A stretch of 49,069 nucleotides of DNA from Candidatus Nanopelagicales bacterium. GTDB taxonomy: Bacteria > Actinomycetota > Actinomycetes > S36-B12 > CAIYMF01. Where the stretch lies: assembly GCA_025456015.1 (NCBI GenBank), contig JALOLK010000003.1, positions 1 through 49,069 on the forward strand. The letters run 5' to 3'. This document shows, piece by piece, positions 36,658 to 45,616 of the stretch. Position 1 is the stretch's first letter; each line of letters opens with the position of its first letter. The notes beneath the pieces are model-generated. The model saw only the letters and a list, made by a program, of their open reading frames with translations, had not been told where the DNA came from and ran no database searches. A program made the position numbers and the translations under genes.

Positions 36658-37752
36658 TCAGACGAACCGCGGGCAGACCGGCATCGGGACGGCGAGGTCG
36701 TCGCCGGTCCGTGTGAGCGTGCCGGTCGAGGCGTCCACGTGGAAGGCCGTGATGGCGTCGCTGTCCTGGTTGGCGCACACGAGGTAGCGTCCGGTCGGGT
36801 CGATCACGAAGCCCCGCGGGGTGGCCCCGCCCGAGTCGCTGTGGTGGCGCAGGACCAGCAGCCCGTCACCACCGACCTGGAAGCAGGCCAGGCTGTCGTG
36901 GCCCCGGTTCGACGCGTAGACGAAGCGGCCGTCCGGGGTGACGTGCACGTCGGCCGCCGTGCTCTCGCCAGCGAACCCCTTGGGCAGCATGCCGATCTCC
37001 TGCACCACCTCGAGGATGCCGGTCGCCGGGTCGAAGGCCATGGCCAGCAGCGTCGAGCGCAGCTCGCAGGCCACGTAGGCGATCGGGCGTCGTGGGTGGA
37101 ACGCCAGGTGCCGGGGGCCGGACCCCGCCGGCACGGTCACCTCGGCGTGCTCCTCGAGGCGCCCGGCCGCGAGGTCCATCCGGTACACCATGATCGTGTC
37201 CGTGCCCAGGTCGCAGGACAGCGCCCAGGCGTTCGTCGGATCGGGCACGATGCAGTGCGCATAGGGCTTGTCCTGGCGCTGCGGGTGCACGCTGGACCCG
37301 CTGTGCGCGACGACGTCGGAGGGCTCGCCGATGGTGCCGTCGGGGCGGATCGGCAGCATCGCCACGCTGCCGCTGATGTAGTGCGCCACGAGGGCGTGGC
37401 GACCGGTGGCCTCGATGCTGATGAAGCAGGGGTCCTCCCCGCCGCTGCCCACCGCGTTGATGACCACCAGCGCCCCGTTCACCGGGTCGAGCCGCAGCGC
37501 CGTCACGCCGCCGCCGGCCCGGCCCTCGAAGCTGCCCTTCTCGTTGACCGCGTACACGCAGCCGTTGCGCGGGTGCACTGCCACGAAGGACGGGTTCGGG
37601 AACACCGGCACCGTCCCGCGCATGCCCAGCCGGCCGGAGGCCGGGTCGAACGAGCAGGTGTAGAGGCCCTCGCTGCGGCTTCCCTCCGGCTCGGTGTAGG
37701 TGCCGACGACGAGTCCGGGCACGGCGACGTCCTGCGTGATGGGTCCAGGCAT
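36658..37752 (-). CDS. Lactonase-family beta-propeller protein (Pgl/YbhE-like)
   Basis: FPNPSFVAVHPRNGCVYAVNE, GPRHLAFHPRRPIAYVACEL, HVTPDGRFVYASNRGHDSLACF. Confidence 0.9.
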   Translation of the reverse strand: MPGPITQDVAVPGLVVGTYTEPEGSRSEGLYTCSFDPASGRLGMRGTVPVFPNPSFVAVHPRNGCVYAVNEKGSFEGRAGGGVTALRLDPVNGALVVINAVGSGGEDPCFISIEATGRHALVAHYISGSVAMLPIRPDGTIGEPSDVVAHSGSSVHPQRQDKPYAHCIVPDPTNAWALSCDLGTDTIMVYRMDLAAGRLEEHAEVTVPAGSGPRHLAFHPRRPIAYVACELRSTLLAMAFDPATGILEVVQEIGMLPKGFAGESTAADVHVTPDGRFVYASNRGHDSLACFQVGGDGLLVLRHHSDSGGATPRGFVIDPTGRYLVCANQDSDAITAFHVDASTGTLTRTGDDLAVPMPVCPRFV

Positions 37753-37795
37753 GCGCGGCCACTACCCGTGTCGGCGCGGGCCATCCGAGGACCGC

Positions 37796-39394
37796 TCAGG
37801 CGAACGGCAGCAGCCGCGACCAGGCGGTGCGGACCAGTGCCCGCTGCACGGCACCGGCTCGACCCGCCGCGCGCAGCGCCACCCGCGCGGCGTTCCAGCC
37901 GCATGCCCCGTGCACCCCGCCGCCGGGGTGCGCCGAGGCCCCTGCCAGGTACAGCCGCTCGATCGGGGTCTCCGGGCGGCCCAGGCCCGGCGTCGGGCGG
38001 AGCACGAGCTGCTGGTGCAGCGCCGCGGTGCCGGCGTTCGTCGCGCCGGCGACCAGGTTGGCATCGCTGGCCTGCAGGTCGCACGGGGCCTGCACGAGCC
38101 GGTGGCGGATCGTGGCACGGAACCCGGGGGCCACCCGCTCGACGGCCAGCTCCATCCGCTCGACGTGGGCGGCCACGGCCCGGTCGTCATCGGCCCAGCG
38201 GTGGGGCAGGTGCGTGTAGGCCCACGCCGACTCGGTGCCCGCCGGTGAGCGGGTCGGGTCGGCCACGGCCATCTGGCCCAGCAGCAGGAACGGGCGCTGG
38301 GGCATCCGGCCCACGGACAGGTCGGCGGCGAAGTCCACGAAGCCGTCCACGTCGGCGCCGAGGTGCACGGTGCCCGCCCCGGCCGCCCCGGGGTTCGACC
38401 AGGGGATCGGCGCGTCGAGGGTCCAGTTCAGCTTGAGGGTCGCGTCGTCCCAGCCGAACCGCTCGAGGTCGGCGAGCAGCCTCGCCGGCAGGTGCTCGGC
38501 GCCCACGAGGTCGCGGTACAGGGCAGGGGCGGCGACGTCGGCCAGCACGGCGCGGCGCGCGCGGATCCGCCGCCCGTCGGCCAGCCGGACGCCGACCGCC
38601 CGCCGGTCCACCACCTCGATGCGCTCGACGGCCGTGCCGAGCACGGTGCGGGCGCCCCGCGCCGTGGCCCGGGCGTGCAGGGCGTGGGCCAGGCGGCCCG
38701 CCCCGCCCTGCGGCACCGGGAATCCCACGTCCTGGCCCAGCATGGCCAGCAGCCAGCCGAACAGGGCGCTGCCGGCCCCGTCGGGGCTGAGATCGGCGTG
38801 CATCGCGTTGCCGGTGAGCAGCGCGGGGCCGCCGTCGCCGGCGAACCGCTCCCGGCCCAGGGCGCGGACCGGCAGCGCGGCCAGGCGCGCGAGGTCCAGC
38901 CCGCCGCGCGCACCGGTGCGGCGCAGCAGCTGCAGCACCGCGGCCGCCGGTGGGAACGGCGTGAACAGGGCGTCGAGCAGGGGGTCGCGCACCTGCTGCC
39001 ACTGCCCGACCAGCTCCAGCCACGCGGCACCGTCGCCCGGCGCGAAGGCGTCCAGCGCATCGGCCGTCGCCTCGGGGTCGTGGTGCAGCACGGCGGTGCG
39101 GCCGTCGTCGAAGGCATGGGCGAGCACGGCCGGGGCGCGCACCCAGCGCAGGCCGTGGGCGGGCAGGTCGAGGTCGGCGATGATCGGGCTGGCGGCAGCC
39201 AGGGGGTAGAAGGCGCTGAACAGGTCGGTCACGAAGCCCGGCTCGAGCGCCTCGGCGCTGCGCACGGCGCCGCCGACCGCGTCGTTGGCCTCGACGAGCA
39301 GCACATCCCACCCCGCGTCGGCCAGGGCGTTGGCGGCCACGAGGCCGTTGGGCCCCGCACCGATGACCACGGCGTCGGCCGACTCCGCACCCAT
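37796..39394 (-). CDS. NAD(P)/FAD-dependent oxidoreductase (phytoene-desaturase-like)
   Basis: MGAESADAVVIGAGPNGLVAANALADAGWDVLLVEANDAVGGAVRS; C-term LYLAGASAHPGGGVHGACGWNAARVAL. Confidence 0.92.
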   Translation of the reverse strand: MGAESADAVVIGAGPNGLVAANALADAGWDVLLVEANDAVGGAVRSAEALEPGFVTDLFSAFYPLAAASPIIADLDLPAHGLRWVRAPAVLAHAFDDGRTAVLHHDPEATADALDAFAPGDGAAWLELVGQWQQVRDPLLDALFTPFPPAAAVLQLLRRTGARGGLDLARLAALPVRALGRERFAGDGGPALLTGNAMHADLSPDGAGSALFGWLLAMLGQDVGFPVPQGGAGRLAHALHARATARGARTVLGTAVERIEVVDRRAVGVRLADGRRIRARRAVLADVAAPALYRDLVGAEHLPARLLADLERFGWDDATLKLNWTLDAPIPWSNPGAAGAGTVHLGADVDGFVDFAADLSVGRMPQRPFLLLGQMAVADPTRSPAGTESAWAYTHLPHRWADDDRAVAAHVERMELAVERVAPGFRATIRHRLVQAPCDLQASDANLVAGATNAGTAALHQQLVLRPTPGLGRPETPIERLYLAGASAHPGGGVHGACGWNAARVALRAAGRAGAVQRALVRTAWSRLLPFA

Positions 39395-39562
39395 CCGATC
39401 CCTCCCGATCCGGCCGCAGCCCCCGACCACATCCCCGGCGTGCACCTGCCCCGTCCCTACCCGGCGGCGGTCGGGCCATCCGGTTCCCCGGCGCCGCACG
39501 GCGCGCGCCCGGGGAGCGGCCGCTGGCGCGCGTGTGCCGCCCCGAGCGGCCAGCATGGGGCG

Positions 39563-40936
39563 ATGGCCGACCGGCTGCACGCCCTCGATGCCGTGTGGCG
39601 CGAGATGGAGGGACCGGGGCCCTCGATCGCCATCGGGACCGTCGCCGTGGCCGATGGCCCCAGCCCGGGGCTCGCCGCGCTGGTGGCCCTGCTCACCGAG
39701 CGGCTGCCGCGGATGCCCCGGATGCGCCAGGTGCTGCAGCCGCCGACCGTCGGCCTGCGCCGCCCGGCCTGGGTGCCCGCCGAGCCCTTCGACGTGGCCG
39801 AGCACGTGCACGCCCTGGCCGTGCGGCCCGGTGGTGGCCCGCACCCGGCCACCTTGGACGAGGCTGTGGGCCGCATCATGGAGCGCCGCCTGCCCGACGA
39901 CCTGCCCCTGTGGGATGCCTGGCTCGTCGACGGCCTGGCGGAGGGTCGGTGGGCGCTGGTCTGGCGCGTGCACCACACCGTCGTCGACGGCCTCGGCGCA
40001 CTCGCGCTGCTCGGCGAGGGCTTCGACACCGCGCCCGAGGGCGGCACCACGCTGGCGCAGGCGGTCCTGGCCGGCCGGGCGCAGCCGCGCGGCTGGGACG
40101 CGCGGGCGACCAGCGGCACGGGTTGGGGCGGGCTGCTGCGCTCGGCGCGCACCGGCGCGGCGGACGCGCTGGGCCTGGCCCGCTCGGTCCTGCCGCACGT
40201 CGGGCCCGCGGTGGGGGCCGTCGCCCCGCACCGGCCGAGCTCGCTCACCGGTGCGGTCGACGACCGGCGGCACTGGGTGGGTACGCAGGTGGCCCTGGCC
40301 GACGTCAAGGATGCCCGACGCGCGTTCGGCGTCACGGTCAACGACGTCGTCCTGGCGTGCGTGGCCGGGGGCTTCCGGGCGCTGCTCGAGCACCGGGGTG
40401 AGCCGCTCGAGGGGCGGGTGGTGCGCAACCTGGTGCCGGTCGCGATGGCACCGGCCGCCGACGGCCATGCCGGCAACCGCGTGAGCGGCCTGCTCGGCCA
40501 CCTGCCGGTCGGCGAGCCCGACCCGCTCGAGCGGCTGCGCGCGGTCGCCATGGCCGTGCGCCACGGCAAGGGGTCCCAGCAGGCCGCCACCCTGGCGCTG
40601 TTCATCGACCTCGCCGACCGGGCCGTGCCCAGCGCGGTGCAGGACCTCGCGGTGTCGACGGTCGGCCGCTACGTCCCGGCGCTGTTCATCGACACGCTCA
40701 CCACGAACGTGCCCGGCCCGCAGTTCCCCGTCTACCTGGCCGGCCGGCGGGTCCGCACGCTGTCGCCGATCATCCCGGTGGCCGGGCACACGCCGATCAC
40801 CACGGGCATCGTGAGCTACGACGGGTGGCTGGACGTCGGCGTGAGCGGCGACGGGGCGCACGGCGCCGACCTCGCGGTGCTCGCCGCGGGGATCGGGGCC
40901 AGCGCCGCGGAGTACGCCGCGCTGGCCAGGGGGTGA
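39563..40936 (+). CDS. Wax ester synthase/diacylglycerol acyltransferase (WS/DGAT)
   Basis: HHTVVDG catalytic motif (VWRVHHTVVDGLGALAL); NDVVLACVAGGFRALLEHRGE; TNVPGPQFPVYLAGRRV. Confidence 0.93.
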   Translation: MADRLHALDAVWREMEGPGPSIAIGTVAVADGPSPGLAALVALLTERLPRMPRMRQVLQPPTVGLRRPAWVPAEPFDVAEHVHALAVRPGGGPHPATLDEAVGRIMERRLPDDLPLWDAWLVDGLAEGRWALVWRVHHTVVDGLGALALLGEGFDTAPEGGTTLAQAVLAGRAQPRGWDARATSGTGWGGLLRSARTGAADALGLARSVLPHVGPAVGAVAPHRPSSLTGAVDDRRHWVGTQVALADVKDARRAFGVTVNDVVLACVAGGFRALLEHRGEPLEGRVVRNLVPVAMAPAADGHAGNRVSGLLGHLPVGEPDPLERLRAVAMAVRHGKGSQQAATLALFIDLADRAVPSAVQDLAVSTVGRYVPALFIDTLTTNVPGPQFPVYLAGRRVRTLSPIIPVAGHTPITTGIVSYDGWLDVGVSGDGAHGADLAVLAAGIGASAAEYAALARG

Positions 40937-40976
40937 CGCGGGCCGGGGGCCGCGCGACGGGGGTGGCGGCGTCGCC

Positions 40977-41936
40977 TCAGCGCACGCTCACGTGCACGTG
41001 GTCGTAGTGGTTGGCCGTCGCGGAGCCGCGGTCGGACATGCCGCGCCAGCCGTCGCCGGCCCGCTGCGTGGTCCAGATCCGCTGCGCCCAGATCACCTCG
41101 GTCACCCCGAGGGCACCGGCGTTGGCCCGGACGAACGCCGCGACGGCATCCCCGGTCCCGCCGCTGACCATGATGTCCAGGGCACGTCCGGAGCCGTGGT
41201 TGCCGCCCCCGCCGCGCAGGCCCCCGTAGCTGGTGATCGACGGGAAGGCGTTGCAGACCGCGCGGTGCACGGCGATCGCGTTCGCGGTCAGGCCCGACTC
41301 CACGCCCGAGCTCGCGCAGGCGGCGCTGGACGGCCCGGCCGGGCGCGGCTTGGGCTTGGACGTCGACAGGAAGTCGTCCTTGATCCAGCGCAGCTCGTCG
41401 CGCACGACCACCTGGCGCCACTCGCCGTCGGTCACGTCGGTGATGCGCACCTTGGTACCGCGCTCGAGGACCGTGACCACCTCGCTGTCCATGCCCGGCT
41501 CGGTCCGCACGTTGACGTCGTCGCGGGCGTAGCGCTTGCCGATCACCTCGGGCTCGACCTCGAGGGGCTCGAGCTCCTCACCGGCGGCGTCCACGGCCAA
41601 CGCGGCCGGGACGGGCCCACGCTCGTCGGAGCGGGCGCTGCGGGAGGTCGCGTCGCGGCCACGGCTGGCCAGGGCCTCGACGTCGGCAGCGCTGAGTGTG
41701 GCGGCGGCGACCACGGGGGAGGCGGCCGCGGCGGGCAGGGCCGCGAAGCTGGAGGTGGCGGCGAGGGGCTCGGCGGGCGGGGCGGGTGCGGCCAGGGGCT
41801 CGGCGGCGCTGCCGGCCATGACGCTGGGCGCGAGCAGCGCCGACGCGGCGGCCAGGCCGACGCCGGCGGACAGGACCAGGCCACGTCGCGGGCGGCGCTG
41901 CGGGCACGTGGGCGTGCTGGGGGAGGTGCGGTGCAT
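40977..41936 (-). CDS. Secreted SH3 / ARB_07466-like C-terminal domain protein (cell wall)
   Basis: DDVNVRTEPGMDSEVVTVLERGTKVRITDV SH3_3; ITSYGGLRGGGGNHGSGRALDIMV...HYDHVHVSVR. Confidence 0.88.
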   Translation of the reverse strand: MHRTSPSTPTCPQRRPRRGLVLSAGVGLAAASALLAPSVMAGSAAEPLAAPAPPAEPLAATSSFAALPAAAASPVVAAATLSAADVEALASRGRDATSRSARSDERGPVPAALAVDAAGEELEPLEVEPEVIGKRYARDDVNVRTEPGMDSEVVTVLERGTKVRITDVTDGEWRQVVVRDELRWIKDDFLSTSKPKPRPAGPSSAACASSGVESGLTANAIAVHRAVCNAFPSITSYGGLRGGGGNHGSGRALDIMVSGGTGDAVAAFVRANAGALGVTEVIWAQRIWTTQRAGDGWRGMSDRGSATANHYDHVHVSVR

Positions 41937-42052
41937 CGTTCGGTCGTCCTTCCGGTCTTGCTCGGTGTGCCCGAGGGTTCCGTACGGGCGGCGCGACGTT
42001 CGCGCGCAGGTGCTCGGTGGGCCATGCCCGGACCGCCAGCGGCTGAAACGGC

Positions 42053-42070
42053 GATGTGGTGCAGATCACC
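42053..42070. promoter_or_regulatory. CRP-like palindrome in a divergent promoter region
   Basis: TGTGG-TGCAGA-TCACC vs TGTGA-N6-TCACA (8 of 10 arm positions); part of GTGGTG-CAGAT-CACCAC. Confidence 0.4.
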
Positions 42071-42172
42071 ACGGCGCCGCGGCAGGGCCCGGGCCACGGC
42101 GCGGATGCCGGGTGGCCGGTGCCACCATGCCTCCAGGACCACCCACGGCGCAAATGCGGAAAGGGAACGGGC

Positions 42173-42973
42173 ATGGGGTCGCAGCGACAGCGGGCGCGGT
42201 CCGCGCCAGTCGGAGCCGGGGCTCAGGGGGCAGCCGTCACCTACGACGCGCTGCTCGACGAGGGCCGCACGCTGTACCCGGGGGTGCGCATCGGCCGGCC
42301 CGGCCGATCGCGCGGCTATTGGGCCATGATCACCGCCCTGCGGCTGCTCCGGGTGCGGTACCACGTCCACCTGCAGGGGGCCCGCCACGTGGCCCCCGGG
42401 CCCGCGATCCTCGTGGGCAACCACGTGCACCTGCTCGACCCCGTCATGGTGGTGATGTCGACGTGGTGGCGGGTCAGCGCGTTCACCAAGGTGGAGGCGT
42501 TCGAGGGCAGGGGAGCCGCGTTCTTCCGGATCATGGGGCAGATCCCGCTACGTCGCGGAGACCCCGCCTCGACGGCGTGGGCGATGGCGATGTCGCGCCA
42601 GGCCCTGGCCCACGGCGGGATGCTCGGGATCTACCCGGAGGGCACCCGCTCGCCGGACCCGGGGGCGCTGCACCGGCTGCACAAGCGCGTCCTGATCCCG
42701 GTGCTGCAGGCCAACCCCGAGGTGCCCGTGCACGCCGTGACCACGGCATACCGGCGCCGGGGCCGGTGGCGCCGCGTCGAGGTCTCGGTGCGGGTCTCCG
42801 AGCCGCTGGCGCTGCCCGTGGGCACCGCGGACGCGCAGGAGGTGGCCGATCGGATGCGCGACGCCCTGCTCGCCCTGGGCGGCCAGCGCTACGTGGACCG
42901 CTACGCCCGCGACGTCAAGCGCGAGCTGCGCGCGGTCCGGGCCGGTGCGGGGGCGCGCCACCAGCACGGTTGA
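42173..42973 (+). CDS. 1-acyl-sn-glycerol-3-phosphate acyltransferase family protein
   Basis: NHVHLLDPVMV (NHx4D), LGIYPEGTRSPD, PVHAVTTAYRRRG. Confidence 0.88.
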   Translation: MGSQRQRARSAPVGAGAQGAAVTYDALLDEGRTLYPGVRIGRPGRSRGYWAMITALRLLRVRYHVHLQGARHVAPGPAILVGNHVHLLDPVMVVMSTWWRVSAFTKVEAFEGRGAAFFRIMGQIPLRRGDPASTAWAMAMSRQALAHGGMLGIYPEGTRSPDPGALHRLHKRVLIPVLQANPEVPVHAVTTAYRRRGRWRRVEVSVRVSEPLALPVGTADAQEVADRMRDALLALGGQRYVDRYARDVKRELRAVRAGAGARHQHG

Positions 42974-43028
42974 TGGTTCAAGCGTTTGCTGTCACCATCA
43001 CCCCACGGACGAGGCCGGGGAGGTGCGG

Positions 43029-43820
43029 GTGGACGACGTGCGCGCGATCGCGGCGGGGCAGGGCGGCCCCTTCGACCTCATCGACGGCCTGCCCGTGCAC
43101 CCGCTCGTGGTGCACGGCGCCGTGGTGCTCGTGCCGCTGGCGGCGCTGGGCCTGGTGCTCATGGCGGTCTGGCCCCGGTTCTCCCGCCGGCACGGTTGGC
43201 TCGTCGTGGCACTGGCGGTCGTGGCGGCGGGCGCCGCGGTGGTCTCGGTGCGCTCCGGCGAGGCGTTCCAGGAGCGGGTCGGCGAGCCCGGCTTCGACCA
43301 CGCCGAGCTCGGCGAGGTGCTGCCCTGGCTCGCCGGCGGGCTGGCGCTGGCGGCACTGGTGCTCTGGCTGGTCGACCGACGCGGTGGGGGCGATGCGTGG
43401 GACGACGGCGCGCCGCGACCCCGTGGCGGGGTCCTGCGGCTGCTCGTGGCCGTCGTCGCCATGCTCGTCGCGCTGGCCAACGTGGTGTGGGTCGCCCGCG
43501 TGGGGCACTCCGGCGCCCAGTCGGTGTGGCTCGACGAGGTCAGCGACGGGGGCACCGATGACGACGGCGGCGCCGAGGTGCCGGCCGCGACGTTCACCGA
43601 GGCGCAGGTCGCGCAACGCGACGACGCCGCCGCGTGCTGGACCATCGTCGGCGGCGTGGTCTACGACCTGACCGAGTGGATCGAGCGGCACCCGGGCGGC
43701 CGGGCGCCGATCGAGTCCCTGTGCGGCACCGACGGCACGGTGCTCTTCACCGCCCAGCACGAGGGTCAGGAGGAGCCGGCCGAGGAGCTCGCGGAGTACG
43801 CGATCGGGCGGCTGGCCTGA
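43029..43820 (+). CDS. DUF2231 membrane domain fused to cytochrome b5-like heme domain
   Basis: GLPVHPLVVHGAVVLVPLAALGLVLM; CWTIVGGVVYDLTEWIERHPGGRAPIESLCGTDGTVLFTAQHEGQ; GGGGAGG-like RBS before GTG. Confidence 0.88.
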   Translation: MDDVRAIAAGQGGPFDLIDGLPVHPLVVHGAVVLVPLAALGLVLMAVWPRFSRRHGWLVVALAVVAAGAAVVSVRSGEAFQERVGEPGFDHAELGEVLPWLAGGLALAALVLWLVDRRGGGDAWDDGAPRPRGGVLRLLVAVVAMLVALANVVWVARVGHSGAQSVWLDEVSDGGTDDDGGAEVPAATFTEAQVAQRDDAAACWTIVGGVVYDLTEWIERHPGGRAPIESLCGTDGTVLFTAQHEGQEEPAEELAEYAIGRLA

Positions 43821-43831
43821 CCGGCGCCGGC

Positions 43832-44038
43832 TCAGCCCTGCGCGGCGTCGGGCTGCGCGTGGTGCACGTGCGCATCCGGCCCGGGGAACACCAGCGACTC
43901 GTGGCCGTCGTCGGACCAGCGCACCAGGAACGGGGGCTCGCCGTCGGTGCCGTGCACCTCGAGGATCTCGCCGTCCCGCACGGGCTCTCCCACGTGGGTG
44001 CTCGCCACGGTGATGCGATCGCCGGGGGCTGCCTTCAT
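43832..44038 (-). CDS. DUF1918 domain protein
   Basis: MKAAPGDRITVASTHVGEPVRDGEILEVHGTDGEPPFLVRWSDDGHESLVFPGPDAHVHH. Confidence 0.92.
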   Translation of the reverse strand: MKAAPGDRITVASTHVGEPVRDGEILEVHGTDGEPPFLVRWSDDGHESLVFPGPDAHVHHAQPDAAQG

Positions 44039-44098
44039 GGTGGACCTCCTGGCCGATAGGTGGTGCCTCCATCCTGCACGTCGCCAGCGCACCCGCAA

Positions 44099-44163
44099 GG
44101 GACCCAAGTCCCAGCCGCACGGCCGTGCATCCCGCCGCTGGCTGGCGGGGTGACCTTCGGCCC
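44099..44163. promoter_or_regulatory. Two DosR/DevR-box-like elements
   Basis: GGGACCCAAGTCCC (44099-44112; 12/14 to GGGACTWWAGTCCC) and GTGACCTTCGGCCC (44150-44163; 10/14); centres 51 bp apart. Confidence 0.55.
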
Positions 44164-44225
44164 TCCCCTCCGGCCCGCCGAGGGGCGTTGCATGGGGAGC
44201 GCCCGCGCATCCCGAGGAGGCCGCC

Positions 44226-45539
44226 ATGGGCCACACGCTCGCCGATCCCGACCTCGCCTACCACCGGCTCCAGCAGCGCCTGGACCGCATGCCGACCGGC
44301 GCCCCGGACTCCGCGGCGTTCCAGCGGATCCTGCGGCTGCTGTTCACGCCCGCCGAGGCCGAGCTGGCCGCCCGCATGCCCACGATCTGCCCGCTCGAGG
44401 TGCTCGCGCAGCGCAGCGGCATCCCGGCCGAGGAGCTGGACCCGATCGTCACCGAGATGGCCCGCAAGGGTCTCGTCGTCGACCTCGAGCAGCGCGGCCG
44501 TCGCTACGTGGCGCTCGCGCCGGTGGTCATCGGGTTCTTCGAGTTCACGTTCATGCGGGTGCGCGACGACGCGCCCATCGAGGAGCTGTCCGAGCTGTTC
44601 GAGGAGTACATGTTCGACGGGGCCGGCGAGTTCGCGCACGCGGTGTTCGCCGGCAGCACGCAGATCGGCCGCTCGCTGGTGCGCGAGGAGGCGCTGCCCG
44701 AGGACCCCCAGGTCGAGGTGCTCGACTGGGAGCTGGCCACCCACATCGTCGGTGAGGCGCCGAGCGTCGCGGTCTCCGAGTGCCCCTGCCGCACGCACGC
44801 CGCACTCCAGGGGCGGGCCTGTGGGGCGCCCACGCGCACCTGCCTCACCCTCGGCGCCAGCGCCGACGCGCTGGTCCGCGCCGGCATCGCCGAGCCCATC
44901 AGCAACGCCGAGGGCCTGGCCATCCTGGCGGAGGCGAAGGCCGCCGGTCTGGCCCAGACCGCGGACAACGTCAAGCACGGGGTGGGGTACATCTGCAACT
45001 GCTGCGGGTGCTGCTGCGGGATGATGCAGTCGATCCGGCGGCATGGGATCACCGGGGCCATCGTGTCCTCGAACTGGGTCGCGCACGTCGACCTCGACAT
45101 GTGCCGCGGCTGCAAGAAGTGCTACCGCGCCTGCCCGGCCGACGCCATCACCATGGTCGACAACGAGGGCCAGGGCCTGCGCAAGTACTGGGCCATCGTC
45201 GACCCCGAGAAGTGCCTCGGGTGCGGGGTCTGCGACGAGCGGTGCCGGTGGGGCGCCCACACCATGGTGCCCCGCGAGGCGCGCGTCTTCACCCCCGAGA
45301 ACACCTTCGACCGGATGGTCACGATGGCGATCGAGCGGGGCAAGCTCGGGGAGCTGCTCGTCGACACGCTCGACGGCGCGGGCCCGCACGCGCTGTCCCG
45401 GGCGCTGGCGCTGCTCGTCGAGCACCCGCCGGCGGTGGCCGCTCGCGCCGTCGAGCCCCTGCACTCGGTGTTCCTGCGCGGCCTGCTCGCCGTGGCGCAC
45501 GCGACCGCCCGCAGCGGGGCGGCCAGCACCCCGGTCTGA
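44226..45539 (+). CDS. Cysteine-rich 4Fe-4S dicluster protein with N-terminal helical domain
   Basis: CPCRTH...CGAPTRTC, CNCCGCCCGMM, CRGCKKCYRACPADAI, CLGCGVCDERCRWGA; RBS GAGGAGG. Confidence 0.88.
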   Translation: MGHTLADPDLAYHRLQQRLDRMPTGAPDSAAFQRILRLLFTPAEAELAARMPTICPLEVLAQRSGIPAEELDPIVTEMARKGLVVDLEQRGRRYVALAPVVIGFFEFTFMRVRDDAPIEELSELFEEYMFDGAGEFAHAVFAGSTQIGRSLVREEALPEDPQVEVLDWELATHIVGEAPSVAVSECPCRTHAALQGRACGAPTRTCLTLGASADALVRAGIAEPISNAEGLAILAEAKAAGLAQTADNVKHGVGYICNCCGCCCGMMQSIRRHGITGAIVSSNWVAHVDLDMCRGCKKCYRACPADAITMVDNEGQGLRKYWAIVDPEKCLGCGVCDERCRWGAHTMVPREARVFTPENTFDRMVTMAIERGKLGELLVDTLDGAGPHALSRALALLVEHPPAVAARAVEPLHSVFLRGLLAVAHATARSGAASTPV

Positions 45540-45616
45540 TCCCTGGGCGTCCGAGCCGGTCGCGGCAGCCCGCCCGCCCGCGCGCCCCGGGCCCCGGATT
45601 GCGGCACGCTGGGCCC

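Noticed and set aside
39395-39562. DosR-like box GGGCCATCCGGTTCC upstream of WS/DGAT
   Set aside because: Right half-site mismatches twice; too weak to claim.
41937-42172. Possible ydaO/c-di-AMP riboswitch upstream of the SH3 cell-wall gene
   Set aside because: Expected by analogy with other actinobacterial wall hydrolases, but I could not recognise the conserved core; a covariance-model search would be decisive.
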